Below are positions 1-7,489 of a stretch of DNA of 64,000 nt, piece after piece; the first letter of the stretch is position 1, and the number at the start of each line of letters is the position of its first letter. The DNA comes from Meridianimarinicoccus marinus. GTDB lineage: Bacteria; Pseudomonadota; Alphaproteobacteria; Rhodobacterales; Rhodobacteraceae. Location: positions 217,084 to 281,083 of the forward strand of contig NZ_JBFBVU010000002.1 of NCBI RefSeq assembly GCF_040689105.1. Direction: 5' to 3'. The translations under genes were made by a program, and so were the position numbers. Below the pieces are notes generated by a model. It was given only the letters and a program-made list of their open reading frames with translations. It ran no database searches and had not been told where the DNA came from.

Positions 1-1017
1 CTTCTCGGCATAGTACCGCCAGTCCCAGGGCTCCAGATCGCCGTTGATGCCATCGGCGCGCATCATCCCGGTCAGCACATCGGCATCGGCCTCGGCCATG
101 GCGCGGGCAGGCTCCCAGACCGCCATCAGCAGCTCGCGCACGGCGTCCGGGGTTTCCGCCATCTCGGTTTCCAGCTTGTAGGCGGCGAAACTGTCATAGC
201 CCAGCAGCGCCGCGCGTTCCTCGCGCAGCTTCAGGATCTCGGCGGCGACGGCGCGGTTGTCCGTCTCGCCGCCGTTAGCGCCGCGCGCCACCCAGGCGGC
301 GAAGGCCTTCTGGCGCAGGTCGCGGCGCGGCGAGAATTGCAGGAACGGCACGATCAGCGAGCGCGACAGCGTCACCACCGGCCCGTCCTGCCCGCGCTCG
401 GCCCCGGCGGCGCGCGCGGTGGCCTTCACGAAGTCGGGCAGGCCTTCCAGATCGGCCTCGGCCAGCGGCAGGAACCAGTCCCGTTCATCGGCCAGCAGGT
501 TCTGGGTGAACTGCGTGCCAAGGCTGGCCAGACGCTCCTTGATCTCGCCCAGACGGCTGCGCGCGGCCCCTTCCAGCTGCGCCCCGGCGCGCACGAACCC
601 GCGCCGGGTCAGCATCAGGACGCGGGCCTGTTCTTCGGTCAACTCCAGCGTGTCGCGCGCCTGCCACAGGGTTTCGATCCGGGCGAACAGATCGGCATTC
701 ATGGTGATCTCGCTGCCGTAGGCGGCCAACTTGGGCGAGAACACCCGCATCAGGTCTTCGCGGGCGGGCGTCGCATCGGCCCCGGCCACCGCATAGAAGG
801 CACCCAGCACCCGGCCCAGTGTCTCATCGGCGCATTCCAGCGCCTCGATGGTGTTGGCGAAGGTCGGGGCGTCGGCCTGATCGGTGATGGCCTTGATCGC
901 GGCGCGGCCTTCGTCCAGCGCGGTCTCGACCGCGGGGGCGAAATCCTCATCCCGGATGGTGTCATAGGGCGGCAGGTCGAAGGGCGTGTCCCAGGGGGCA
1001 AGCAGCGGGTTGGTCAT
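1..1017 (-). CDS. M3 family metallopeptidase (Dcp/oligopeptidase A type), 3' part outside window
   Basis: The reading frame stays open to the window edge, so only about the first 339 residues are present. They begin MTNPLLAPWDTPFDLPPYDT, the usual N-terminus of cytoplasmic M3 peptidases, and continue through the helical N-terminal region; the zinc motif HExxH would lie beyond the edge. M3 enzymes remove dipeptides from or cleave short cytosolic peptides. The start ATG overlaps the stop of the upstream moeB-like gene (ATGA), so the two are probably translationally coupled at the end of a minus-strand operon. Family assignment is firm; Dcp versus oligopeptidase A cannot be decided without the C-terminus. 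Confidence 0.85.
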   Translation of the reverse strand, partial: MTNPLLAPWDTPFDLPPYDTIRDEDFAPAVETALDEGRAAIKAITDQADAPTFANTIEALECADETLGRVLGAFYAVAGADATPAREDLMRVFSPKLAAYGSEITMNADLFARIETLWQARDTLELTEEQARVLMLTRRGFVRAGAQLEGAARSRLGEIKERLASLGTQFTQNLLADERDWFLPLAEADLEGLPDFVKATARAAGAERGQDGPVVTLSRSLIVPFLQFSPRRDLRQKAFAAWVARGANGGETDNRAVAAEILKLREERAALLGYDSFAAYKLETEMAETPDAVRELLMAVWEPARAMAEADADVLTGMMRADGINGDLEPWDWRYYAEK

Positions 1018-2087
1018 GAAGACTCCGTCGAAGGGACTGCGCCGCACACCGGGCAGTCGGGGTTCCGGGTCAGGGCGATGCGGCGGGTTTCGCCCCACAG
1101 CCCGTCATAGATCAGAAGGGCGTCGTTCAGCGGCGCGCCGATTTCGCAGATGCGCTTGATCGCCTCCACCGCCATCATGGTACCGATGACGCCGGGCAAG
1201 GGGCCGATGACCCCGCCCTCGGCGCAGGAGGGCGCCAGCCCGGCGGCGGGTTCCTGCGGAAAGATACAGGCATAGCACGGCCCGCCCGTGGCCGGGTCGA
1301 ACAGGGCCAACTGGCCTTCCCACTGGGTGATCGCGCCCGAGATCAGCGGTTTGCCAAGGGCGACGCAGGTGCGGTTGACCAGCGCGCGCGTGGCGAAGTC
1401 GTCGCAGCCGTCCAGCACCAGATCGTAACCGGCGATCAGGTCTTCGGCGATCTCCTCGGTCAGGCGGCGGTGATAGGGGCGGACGATCACATTCGGGTTC
1501 AGGTCGCGCAGGCGGGTCTGGGCCGAGAACACCTTGGGCATCCCCAGCGTCGCCGCCGAATGGATCACCTGACGTTGCAGGTTGGAGGCATCGACCACAT
1601 CGTCGTCGATCACCCCGAGGGTGCCGACACCGGCCGCGCCAAGGTATTCCAGCACCGGCGACCCCAGACCGCCCGCACCGATCACCAGCACCTTGGCGGC
1701 TTTCAGACGACGCTGGCCCATGCCGCCCAATTCGCGCAGCACGATGTGACGGGCATAGCGGTCCAACTCGGCATCGGTCAGGGGCGCGGACTGGTCAGGT
1801 TCCTCTTGCGGGGTGTCGGCCTTGTTTTCGGGGCGCACGCGGGCGCGCAGGCGCTTCAGCATCCCCGCATAGCCATAGGCCAGCGCCCCCAGCGCCCCCA
1901 GCACCAGCCAGTTGCCCGCCGAGCCGCCCAGCGTCTGCCGCAGCGGCGCGCCTTCGGGCAGCACCAGCAGGGCCGCGATCACCGCCAGATAGAGTAACCC
2001 GATCATCAGGCCCCGCGCCTGAAGGGGCATCCTGAGCATCCAGCCCAGCCCCCAAAGCCCTGCCGCCGCCGCCAGAAACAGCGTCAT
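1014..2087 (-). CDS. moeB: MoeB/ThiF/HesA family adenylyltransferase with N-terminal membrane segments
   Basis: E1-like enzyme that adenylates the C-terminal glycine of a ubiquitin-like sulfur carrier (MoaD for molybdopterin, or ThiS). About 357 residues. Hydrophobic segments lie at roughly 3-17, 26-45 and 59-76, followed by the ThiF domain from about residue 104: RYARHIVLRELG, the nucleotide loop GAGGLGSP (137-144) and LDGCDDFATR. The zinc Cys pairs CYAC and CPVC and the conserved CAEGGV are present. MoeB proteins usually lack the membrane part, so it may be an alphaproteobacterial variant; MoeB versus ThiF is not resolved. It overlaps dut by ATGA upstream and the M3 peptidase gene downstream. 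Confidence 0.85.
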   Translation of the reverse strand: MTLFLAAAAGLWGLGWMLRMPLQARGLMIGLLYLAVIAALLVLPEGAPLRQTLGGSAGNWLVLGALGALAYGYAGMLKRLRARVRPENKADTPQEEPDQSAPLTDAELDRYARHIVLRELGGMGQRRLKAAKVLVIGAGGLGSPVLEYLGAAGVGTLGVIDDDVVDASNLQRQVIHSAATLGMPKVFSAQTRLRDLNPNVIVRPYHRRLTEEIAEDLIAGYDLVLDGCDDFATRALVNRTCVALGKPLISGAITQWEGQLALFDPATGGPCYACIFPQEPAAGLAPSCAEGGVIGPLPGVIGTMMAVEAIKRICEIGAPLNDALLIYDGLWGETRRIALTRNPDCPVCGAVPSTESS

Positions 2088-2557
2088 CAGCCGGTTCCGG
2101 TCGAGCCGAACCCCCCGGCCCCGCGCGCGGTGTCGTCCAGCGTTTCGGCCAGAACGAAGCCCGCTTGCAGCACCGGGGCCAGGATCATCTGGGCAATGCG
2201 GTCGCCATGCGAGATCACGAAGGGCTGTTCGCCCATGTTCATCAGAATCACCCCCAGCGGTCCGCGATAGTCGGCGTCGATGGTGCCGGGCGCATTGGGC
2301 AGGGTGATCCCGTGCTTCAGCGCCAGACCGGAACGCGGGCGAATCTGCACTTCGTAGCCTTCGGGGATCGCCAGCCGCAGCCCGGTAGGCACCAGCCCAC
2401 GCGCGCCGGGATAGACCGTCATGCCGCTTTCGCGCAATCCAGGGGCGAAATTGGCGCGCAGATCGGCACCGGCGGCCTGCGGGGTTTCATAAGACGGCAG
2501 CGGCAGGGTGCGGTCGGCCTCGTCGGTCCAGGCCAGGGTCACGGGAATGCGGGTCAT
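2087..2557 (-). CDS. dut: deoxyuridine 5'-triphosphate nucleotidohydrolase (dUTPase)
   Basis: Hydrolyses dUTP to dUMP and diphosphate, keeping uracil out of DNA and supplying dUMP for thymidylate synthesis. The 156 residues are the normal size for the homotrimeric enzyme. Conserved motifs are visible in order: AGADLRA (motif 1), PRSGLALKHGI (motif 2), GTIDADYRGPLGVILMN (motif 3, catalytic Asp), GDRIAQMI (motif 4) and the flexible tail RGAGGFGSTG (motif 5). The gene overlaps coaBC upstream and moeB downstream by 4 and 1 bases, so all belong to one operon. Confidence 0.97.
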   Translation of the reverse strand: MTRIPVTLAWTDEADRTLPLPSYETPQAAGADLRANFAPGLRESGMTVYPGARGLVPTGLRLAIPEGYEVQIRPRSGLALKHGITLPNAPGTIDADYRGPLGVILMNMGEQPFVISHGDRIAQMILAPVLQAGFVLAETLDDTARGAGGFGSTGTG

Positions 2558-3762
2558 GTCAGCGCCTCGGCCATGCGTCGGGCCAGCCGGGCCGAAACCT
2601 CGGCCTTGCCCATGCGCGGCCAGTCCTCGGCCCCGGCCTCGGTGATCAGGGTTACGGCGTTTTCGGTGCCGCCCATGATGCCAGTGCCCGGCGAGACATC
2701 GTTGGCAACGATCCAGTCGCAGCCCTTGCGGAGGCGTTTGGCCGTCGCATGGGCAATCACGTCATGGGTTTCGGCGGCAAAGCCGACCACCAGGCCGGGC
2801 CTGTCTGGCCCCTTCGAAACCCCCGCCAGAATGTCGGGATTTTCCACCAGATCCAGCGGCGGCGGCGCGCCGGTGCCGTCCTTTTTCAGCTTGCGGTCGC
2901 CGGCCCCGGCCACGCGCCAGTCGGCCACGGCGGCGGCAAAGACGGCAGCATCGGCGGGAAGGGCGGCGGTGACGGCTTCCTGCATCTGGCGGGCGGTTTC
3001 CACGGCGACGACCTGCACGCCGTCGGGCGGCGGTACGCTGGCCGGGCCGGTAACGAAGATCACTTCGGCGCCCAGATCCGCCAGCGCCGCCGCCAGGGCC
3101 GTGCCCTGCGCGCCGGACGAGCGGTTGGCGATATAGCGCACCGGATCGATGGGCTCATGCGTCGGCCCCGAGGTCACGACGATGCGCTTGCCCGACAGCG
3201 GGCCGGTGGCGAAATGGGCCCGCGTGGCGGCCAGAATTTCCGCCGGTTCGGCCATCCGGCCAAAGCCGAATTCGCCGCAGGCCATCGCGCCTTCGTTGGG
3301 GCCGACCACGCGCACGCCATCGCCCTTCAACACCGCCAGATTGCGCCGGGTGGCGGGATGATCCCACATGCGCACGTTCATTGCGGGCGCGATCAGCACC
3401 GGCGTGTCGGTGGCCAGCAGCAGCGTGGTGGCCAGATCGTTCGCCTGCCCGGTGGCCATCTTGGCCATCAGATCGGCGGTGGCCGGGGCAACGACCACCA
3501 GATCGGCGGCGCGGGACAGTTGGATATGGCCCATCTCGGCCTCATCCGTCAGGTCGAACAGATCGCGATAGACCTTCGATCCGGCCAGCGCCGAGACCGA
3601 CAGCGGGGTCACGAATTCCTCGCCCGCGCGGGTCAGAACCGGCGTCACGCTGGCGCCGGCGTCCTGATAGCGGCGGATCAACTCCAGCGATTTATAGGCT
3701 GCGATGCCGCCCCCGATGATCAGAAGAATGCGCTTGCCTGCCAGCATCTGGTCCCGCTCCAT
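2554..3762 (-). CDS. coaBC: bifunctional phosphopantothenoylcysteine decarboxylase / phosphopantothenate-cysteine ligase
   Basis: Catalyses two consecutive steps of coenzyme A synthesis: ligation of cysteine to 4'-phosphopantothenate (CoaB) and decarboxylation to 4'-phosphopantetheine (CoaC). The N-terminal flavoprotein half shows GGIAAYKSLELIRR, VVVAPATADLMAKMA, PAMNVRMW and the ACGEFGFGRM segment carrying the catalytic Cys; the C-terminal half starts at about residue 190 with TSGPTHEPIDPVRYI and contains VENPDILAGV and ANDVS. 402 residues, usual length. A second in-frame ATG five codons downstream (MLAGKR) could be the true start. First gene of the coaBC-dut-moeB-M3 run. Confidence 0.97.
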   Translation of the reverse strand: MERDQMLAGKRILLIIGGGIAAYKSLELIRRYQDAGASVTPVLTRAGEEFVTPLSVSALAGSKVYRDLFDLTDEAEMGHIQLSRAADLVVVAPATADLMAKMATGQANDLATTLLLATDTPVLIAPAMNVRMWDHPATRRNLAVLKGDGVRVVGPNEGAMACGEFGFGRMAEPAEILAATRAHFATGPLSGKRIVVTSGPTHEPIDPVRYIANRSSGAQGTALAAALADLGAEVIFVTGPASVPPPDGVQVVAVETARQMQEAVTAALPADAAVFAAAVADWRVAGAGDRKLKKDGTGAPPPLDLVENPDILAGVSKGPDRPGLVVGFAAETHDVIAHATAKRLRKGCDWIVANDVSPGTGIMGGTENAVTLITEAGAEDWPRMGKAEVSARLARRMAEALT

Positions 3763-3819
3763 GACTTGCCCGGACCCTAGGCCGGGGCCGCGGGCGGGGC
3801 AACCGGGGTTTTGGCGCCA

Positions 3820-4653
3820 CTACCTTGCAAAGACCGCACAGGGATCGTCGCGCTCGGCCGGGGCCGACAGAATCCACAGATCATAGGGCGCGTCGTCGGG
3901 CAGCCTGCCCTGACGTTCGACCTGGCCCACCGACAGCACGGTGACCTCGGGTGCCGCGTGCGACAGGTAGACCGGGATGCCCCAGTCCTTGCGCACATGG
4001 CCGTTGCCGGCAATCACCGCCACCGGGCCGCCGGTGTCCACCAGCGCCTGCAGGATCGTCCGGGCAAAGACGGCATCACGGAACCGCTGGGCCTCGACCA
4101 TCCCCGGCAGCATCTCGCGGGGGAGCGCCTCGCAATGGGCGGCGAACTGTGCCTCTTCGCGGGCCGCCTGTTCGTCGTCGGGCAAGGGCTGATCCAGCCC
4201 GAAGCGCGCGGCCTCGGGTCCGAAGGCCGCCGCTGCGCCACCGTCGAACACCGCGCCCAGATCGGCACGGGGCACGGCCATGCCGTAGACGCGCGTGGCC
4301 CGCGCGGCCTCGATCACCGGTTCATAAAGGGAAAAGTCTGGCCAGCCGGAGCCGTCCCAGTCCAGCGCCTCGGCCAGTGCCTCGCCCGAAAGCGGGCTGT
4401 CGGCAAGAACGTCGGCCTGCGCGGGCGTCAGCATCTCGAACACCACAGCGGCAGGCTCCATGCCCTTCAGGGCGGCGGCTTGCCGGTCGTGATGCGCGCC
4501 ATTGTCATGCACCTCGCCCAGCAGAACAATCTGTGCGTCGGGCAGATCGATGCTGTCGACCGGCGGCGGCGTCCCTTCGAAGGCCGCCGCCGCGCCTGCC
4601 AGCACCAATAGACTAGACCAGAAAGCGATGAACCTCGCCGGATTGCGCCTCAA
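3820..4653 (-). CDS. ChaN-like haem-binding/uptake family protein, exported
   Basis: ChaN-family (DUF399) protein; characterised members are small periplasmic or outer-membrane-attached haem binders. The conserved VLLGEVHDNGAHH near the N-terminus and AGNGHVRKDWGIPVYL near the C-terminus fit the family. No ATG precedes the conserved region. I chose TTG at 4653 because it gives a good signal peptide (RRNPAR, then FIAFWSSLLVLAGAAAA); this start lies 41 bases inside the 3' end of rpoH, suggesting coupling. Unlike E. coli ChaN there is no lipobox Cys, so it is probably soluble periplasmic. A GTG at the VLAG position is possible but would lose the signal. 277 residues. Confidence 0.75.
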   Translation of the reverse strand: MRRNPARFIAFWSSLLVLAGAAAAFEGTPPPVDSIDLPDAQIVLLGEVHDNGAHHDRQAAALKGMEPAAVVFEMLTPAQADVLADSPLSGEALAEALDWDGSGWPDFSLYEPVIEAARATRVYGMAVPRADLGAVFDGGAAAAFGPEAARFGLDQPLPDDEQAAREEAQFAAHCEALPREMLPGMVEAQRFRDAVFARTILQALVDTGGPVAVIAGNGHVRKDWGIPVYLSHAAPEVTVLSVGQVERQGRLPDDAPYDLWILSAPAERDDPCAVFAR

Positions 4654-5491
4654 GGTTCTTGCGCATCTTGCCGAAAGCGGCGGCTTCCAGCTGACGGACC
4701 CGCTCTTTCGACAGGCCCAACTCGTTGCCCAGGCTTTCCAGGGTGCGGGGCGTATCGCGCAGCTTGCGCTCGCGGACGATGAACCGCTCGCGCTCGTTGA
4801 GCGCGCCCATGGCCTCCAGCAGCCATTCCCGCAGGCGGGAGGTATCGCGCGAATGCTCGACGATATGCTCGGCCTGAAGGCCATCGTCTTCCAGCGTGTC
4901 GATCCACTCACGGCCCTCATCCTCGGCGCTTTGCGTGGCGTTGAGGGAAAAATCCGACCCCGACAGGCGGCCTTCCATCATTTCCACGTCGTGCAGGGGC
5001 ACCCCCACTTCCGAAGCGATCATCTGCCGCAACTGGTGCTTGTCAAGTTCCTCGCCGCGGGTCATGGCCTCGCGCTCCAGCCGCGCCTGCACCCGGCGCA
5101 TGTTGAAAAACAGCGACTTCTGGCTGCTGGTCGAGCCGGTCCGCACCATCGACCAGTTGCGCATCACGTAATCCTGAATGGAGGCCTTGATCCACCACAC
5201 CGCATAGGTCGAAAACCGCACGCCGCGATCCGGGTCGAACTTGTCGGCAGCCTTCATCAGCCCCAGCCCGGCCTCTTGAATCAGGTCGTTCATCGGCGCG
5301 CCGTAGCGTTTGAATTTCGCCGCCATCGAGATCGCCAGCCGCATGTAAGCGGTGATCAACCGATGCAGGGCCTCCTCGTCGCGTTGGTCGCGCCAGGCAT
5401 AGGCCAGAGCCAGCTCGGTCTCGGCGTCCAGCATTTCCGCTTTCATTGCGCGGCGTGTCATGGATTGATCCGCGTATCCGTCCAGTGCCAT
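4613..5491 (-). CDS. rpoH: RNA polymerase sigma-32 factor, RpoHII type
   Basis: Alternative sigma factor of the heat-shock/oxidative-stress class. 292 residues with region 2 (LITAYMRLAISMAAKFKRYG, DLIQEAGLGLMKAADKFDP, FSTYAVWWIKASIQDYVMRNWSMVR split over about 50-130), the RpoH box as QKSLFFNMRR, and region 4 with the HTH ESLGNELGLSKERVRQLE. In Rhodobacter sphaeroides the RpoHII paralogue is a target of the singlet-oxygen sigma RpoE and shares many promoters with it. A sequence matching the RpoE consensus lies directly upstream (5541-5569), supporting the RpoHII assignment. Divergent from cobU; the 3' end overlaps the ChaN-like gene. Confidence 0.95.
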   Translation of the reverse strand: MALDGYADQSMTRRAMKAEMLDAETELALAYAWRDQRDEEALHRLITAYMRLAISMAAKFKRYGAPMNDLIQEAGLGLMKAADKFDPDRGVRFSTYAVWWIKASIQDYVMRNWSMVRTGSTSSQKSLFFNMRRVQARLEREAMTRGEELDKHQLRQMIASEVGVPLHDVEMMEGRLSGSDFSLNATQSAEDEGREWIDTLEDDGLQAEHIVEHSRDTSRLREWLLEAMGALNERERFIVRERKLRDTPRTLESLGNELGLSKERVRQLEAAAFGKMRKNLEAQSGEVHRFLV

Positions 5492-5540
5492 ATGATTTCC
5501 ACTCCCGGTCGGTGCTGCTGTTCAGCGTTGTTGTCGGAAG

Positions 5541-5569
5541 GATTACGGACACCTGCGGAAACTGGATCA
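5541..5569 (-). promoter_or_regulatory. candidate RpoE (sigma-E/ChrR type) promoter of rpoH
   Basis: On the minus strand TGATCC (5569-5564) is followed by exactly 18 bases and TAATC (5545-5541). The R. sphaeroides RpoE consensus, from memory, is TGATCC-N18-TAAGA, so the -35 is perfect and the first three bases of the -10 match. Predicted transcription start is near 5534, about 43 bases before the rpoH ATG. Confidence 0.6.
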
Positions 5570-5575
5570 CAACAA

Positions 5576-6115
5576 ATGACAAAAAATGCAGTGCCCCGGC
5601 TTGCGCTTGTGACCGGCGGGGCGGCGTCAGGGAAATCCCGTTTCGCCGAGGCGCTGGTATCGGGCTTTGGCCGCCCCCGCGTCTATGTGGCCACCGCGCA
5701 GGCCTGGGATGACGAGATGCGCGCCAAGATCGCGCGGCACCGGGCGCAGCGCGGCCCCGACTGGCGGCAGGTGGATGCGCCCGACGATCTGGCCGGGGCG
5801 CTGGCGCTGGCCCAGCCCGAAGAAGTGCTTCTGGTCGATTGCCTGACCATGTGGCTGACCAACCGGATGCTGGCCGAGGCGGATCTGGCCGCCGAAAGTA
5901 GCGCGCTGGCACAGGCCCTGGCCCGGGCGCCCGGCCCGGTGGTCTGTGTCACCAACGAGGTCGGACAGGGCATCGTGCCCGAAAACGCCATGGCGCGCGC
6001 CTTCCGCGAGGTTCAGGGTCGTCTGAATCAGCAGGTGGCCGCCGAAGCCGATCTGGTGGTCGCGGTGATGTCGGGCCTGCCGCTGGTGCTGAAGGGCCGG
6101 CTTCCGCATGACTGA
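5576..6115 (+). CDS. cobU: bifunctional adenosylcobinamide kinase / adenosylcobinamide-phosphate guanylyltransferase
   Basis: Phosphorylates adenosylcobinamide and transfers GMP to give AdoCbi-GDP, a late step of cobalamin assembly and salvage. The chosen ATG at 5576 gives 179 residues, the normal CobU length, starting MTKNAVPRLALVTGGAASGK. The P-loop GGAASGKS, the VDCLTMWLTN segment, TNEVGQGIVPENAMARAFRE and the terminal VMSGLPLVLKG are all family motifs. It overlaps the next gene by 8 bases. The product is relevant here because ethylmalonyl-CoA mutase, encoded at 33 kb, needs adenosylcobalamin. Confidence 0.95.
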   Translation: MTKNAVPRLALVTGGAASGKSRFAEALVSGFGRPRVYVATAQAWDDEMRAKIARHRAQRGPDWRQVDAPDDLAGALALAQPEEVLLVDCLTMWLTNRMLAEADLAAESSALAQALARAPGPVVCVTNEVGQGIVPENAMARAFREVQGRLNQQVAAEADLVVAVMSGLPLVLKGRLPHD

Positions 6116-6683
6116 GCCGCTCACCATCTGGTGGGTCCGCCACGGGCCGACGCACGCCAAGACCATGATCGGCTGGACCGACCTGCCCGCCGACCTGTCG
6201 GATGCGCCGGTGCTGGCCCGCCTGCGCGCCTATCTGCCCGACGTGCCGGTGGTGTCTTCGGACCTGCTGCGCGCGCGCCAGACCGCCGAGGCCATCGCCG
6301 GGGACCGCCCTCGCCTGACCGCCCTGCCCGAGTTGCGCGAGATCCATTTCGGCGCGTGGGAGCATCGCAGCTTCGAGGAGGCCGAGGCCGAGGCCCCCGA
6401 TCACGTCTTCCGGTTCTGGGACCAGCCCGGCGAGATTGCCCCGCCGGGGGGCGAAAGCTGGAACGCGCTGGCCGACCGGGTGAACCAGGGGGTGGCGCAG
6501 CTGCACGGTCTGGGGGAGGTCATCGCGGTCGCGCATTTCGGCGCCATCCTGACCCAAGTGCAGCGCGCGCAGGGTGTCAGCGCCAAGCAGGTGATGGGGC
6601 AATACATCAACAACCTGTCGGTCACCCGACTGGCCTTTGACGGGCAGCGCTGGTCGGCGCATCCGATCAATCACAGGCCGTGA
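6108..6683 (+). CDS. histidine phosphatase family protein, CobC-like
   Basis: Phosphoglycerate-mutase-fold phosphatase of 191 residues. The catalytic RHG motif is WWVRHGPTHA near the N-terminus, the second Arg is in SSDLLRARQTAEAI, the acid is in LREIHFGAWE, and the second catalytic His is in VIAVAHFGAIL. Position directly after and overlapping cobU suggests alpha-ribazole-5'-phosphate phosphatase (CobC), which prepares the lower ligand of cobalamin. The family is promiscuous, so the specific substrate is inferred from context only. Confidence 0.85.
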   Translation: MTEPLTIWWVRHGPTHAKTMIGWTDLPADLSDAPVLARLRAYLPDVPVVSSDLLRARQTAEAIAGDRPRLTALPELREIHFGAWEHRSFEEAEAEAPDHVFRFWDQPGEIAPPGGESWNALADRVNQGVAQLHGLGEVIAVAHFGAILTQVQRAQGVSAKQVMGQYINNLSVTRLAFDGQRWSAHPINHRP

Positions 6684-6741
6684 TGGGACGCTTCAAGAAA
6701 GATCGTTTCTCCGGATTGCCCGGCGCGTCTAGGGTGGCGCC

Positions 6742-7443
6742 ATGACCCATATCCTCGCCCTTGCAGACCCCGCTCATTCCAGTTGGTCCATGCGGATCGG
6801 CCTGTTGGTCCAACGGTTCGGCCTGCCCGTCTCGCTGACCTTCGCCGATCTCTACACCTCTGATTTCCCGAAGATGCTGGCCGAATTCGCCCCGGCCCGC
6901 ACCGTGCCCGCCCTGAAGCTGGAAGATGGCACCGTGGTTTGCGAAAGCCTCGCCATAGCCGAGGAACTGGCCAGCCGCTTTCCCGACGCCGGACTGTGGC
7001 CGCAAGACACCGCCGCCCGCGCCCACGCCCGCGGATTGACCGCCGAAATGCACGCGGGCTTCGTGGTGCTGCGCGACAAATGTCCGATGAACCTGCGCAC
7101 CACTTATGCGAACACCCCCCTGCAAGCCGAGGTGCAGGCCGATCTGGATCGGCTGGAAGACATCTGGGGCCGCGCCCGCGACAGGTTCGCGGCGGACGGG
7201 CCGTGGCTTTGCGGGCCCTATTCCATTGCCGATGCCTTCTATGCCCCGGTGGCCGGGCGCATCGCCGGGTACGGGCTGAAGGTCGGCCCCGTCAGCGCGG
7301 CCTACACGGCGGCCCATCTGGCCGACCCGGCGTTTCGGGCGTGGCGCGAGATGGGGCTGGCTCAGGGGCCGCATCAGGCCACCTATGATCGCCCCTACCC
7401 GCAACGGTCCTGGCCGGAACCTGCGGACCTTAACCAATCCTAA
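6742..7443 (+). CDS. glutathione S-transferase family protein
   Basis: 233 residues with an N-terminal thioredoxin-fold domain (SSWSMRIGLLVQRFGLPVSL; TVPALKLEDGTVVCESLAIAEEL containing the cis-Pro and the ES pair that binds glutathione) and an all-alpha C-terminal domain (FAADGPWLCGPYSIADAFYAPVAGRI with the usual N-capping Asp). Such enzymes conjugate glutathione to electrophiles or reduce peroxides; the substrate cannot be predicted. Separate transcription unit, 58 bases after the CobC-like gene and 46 bases before yifB. Confidence 0.9.
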   Translation: MTHILALADPAHSSWSMRIGLLVQRFGLPVSLTFADLYTSDFPKMLAEFAPARTVPALKLEDGTVVCESLAIAEELASRFPDAGLWPQDTAARAHARGLTAEMHAGFVVLRDKCPMNLRTTYANTPLQAEVQADLDRLEDIWGRARDRFAADGPWLCGPYSIADAFYAPVAGRIAGYGLKVGPVSAAYTAAHLADPAFRAWREMGLAQGPHQATYDRPYPQRSWPEPADLNQS

Positions 7444-7489
7444 AGGCTTCCTGCGCTCCCTTAACCATGAACACCCACAGGAGGGGATC

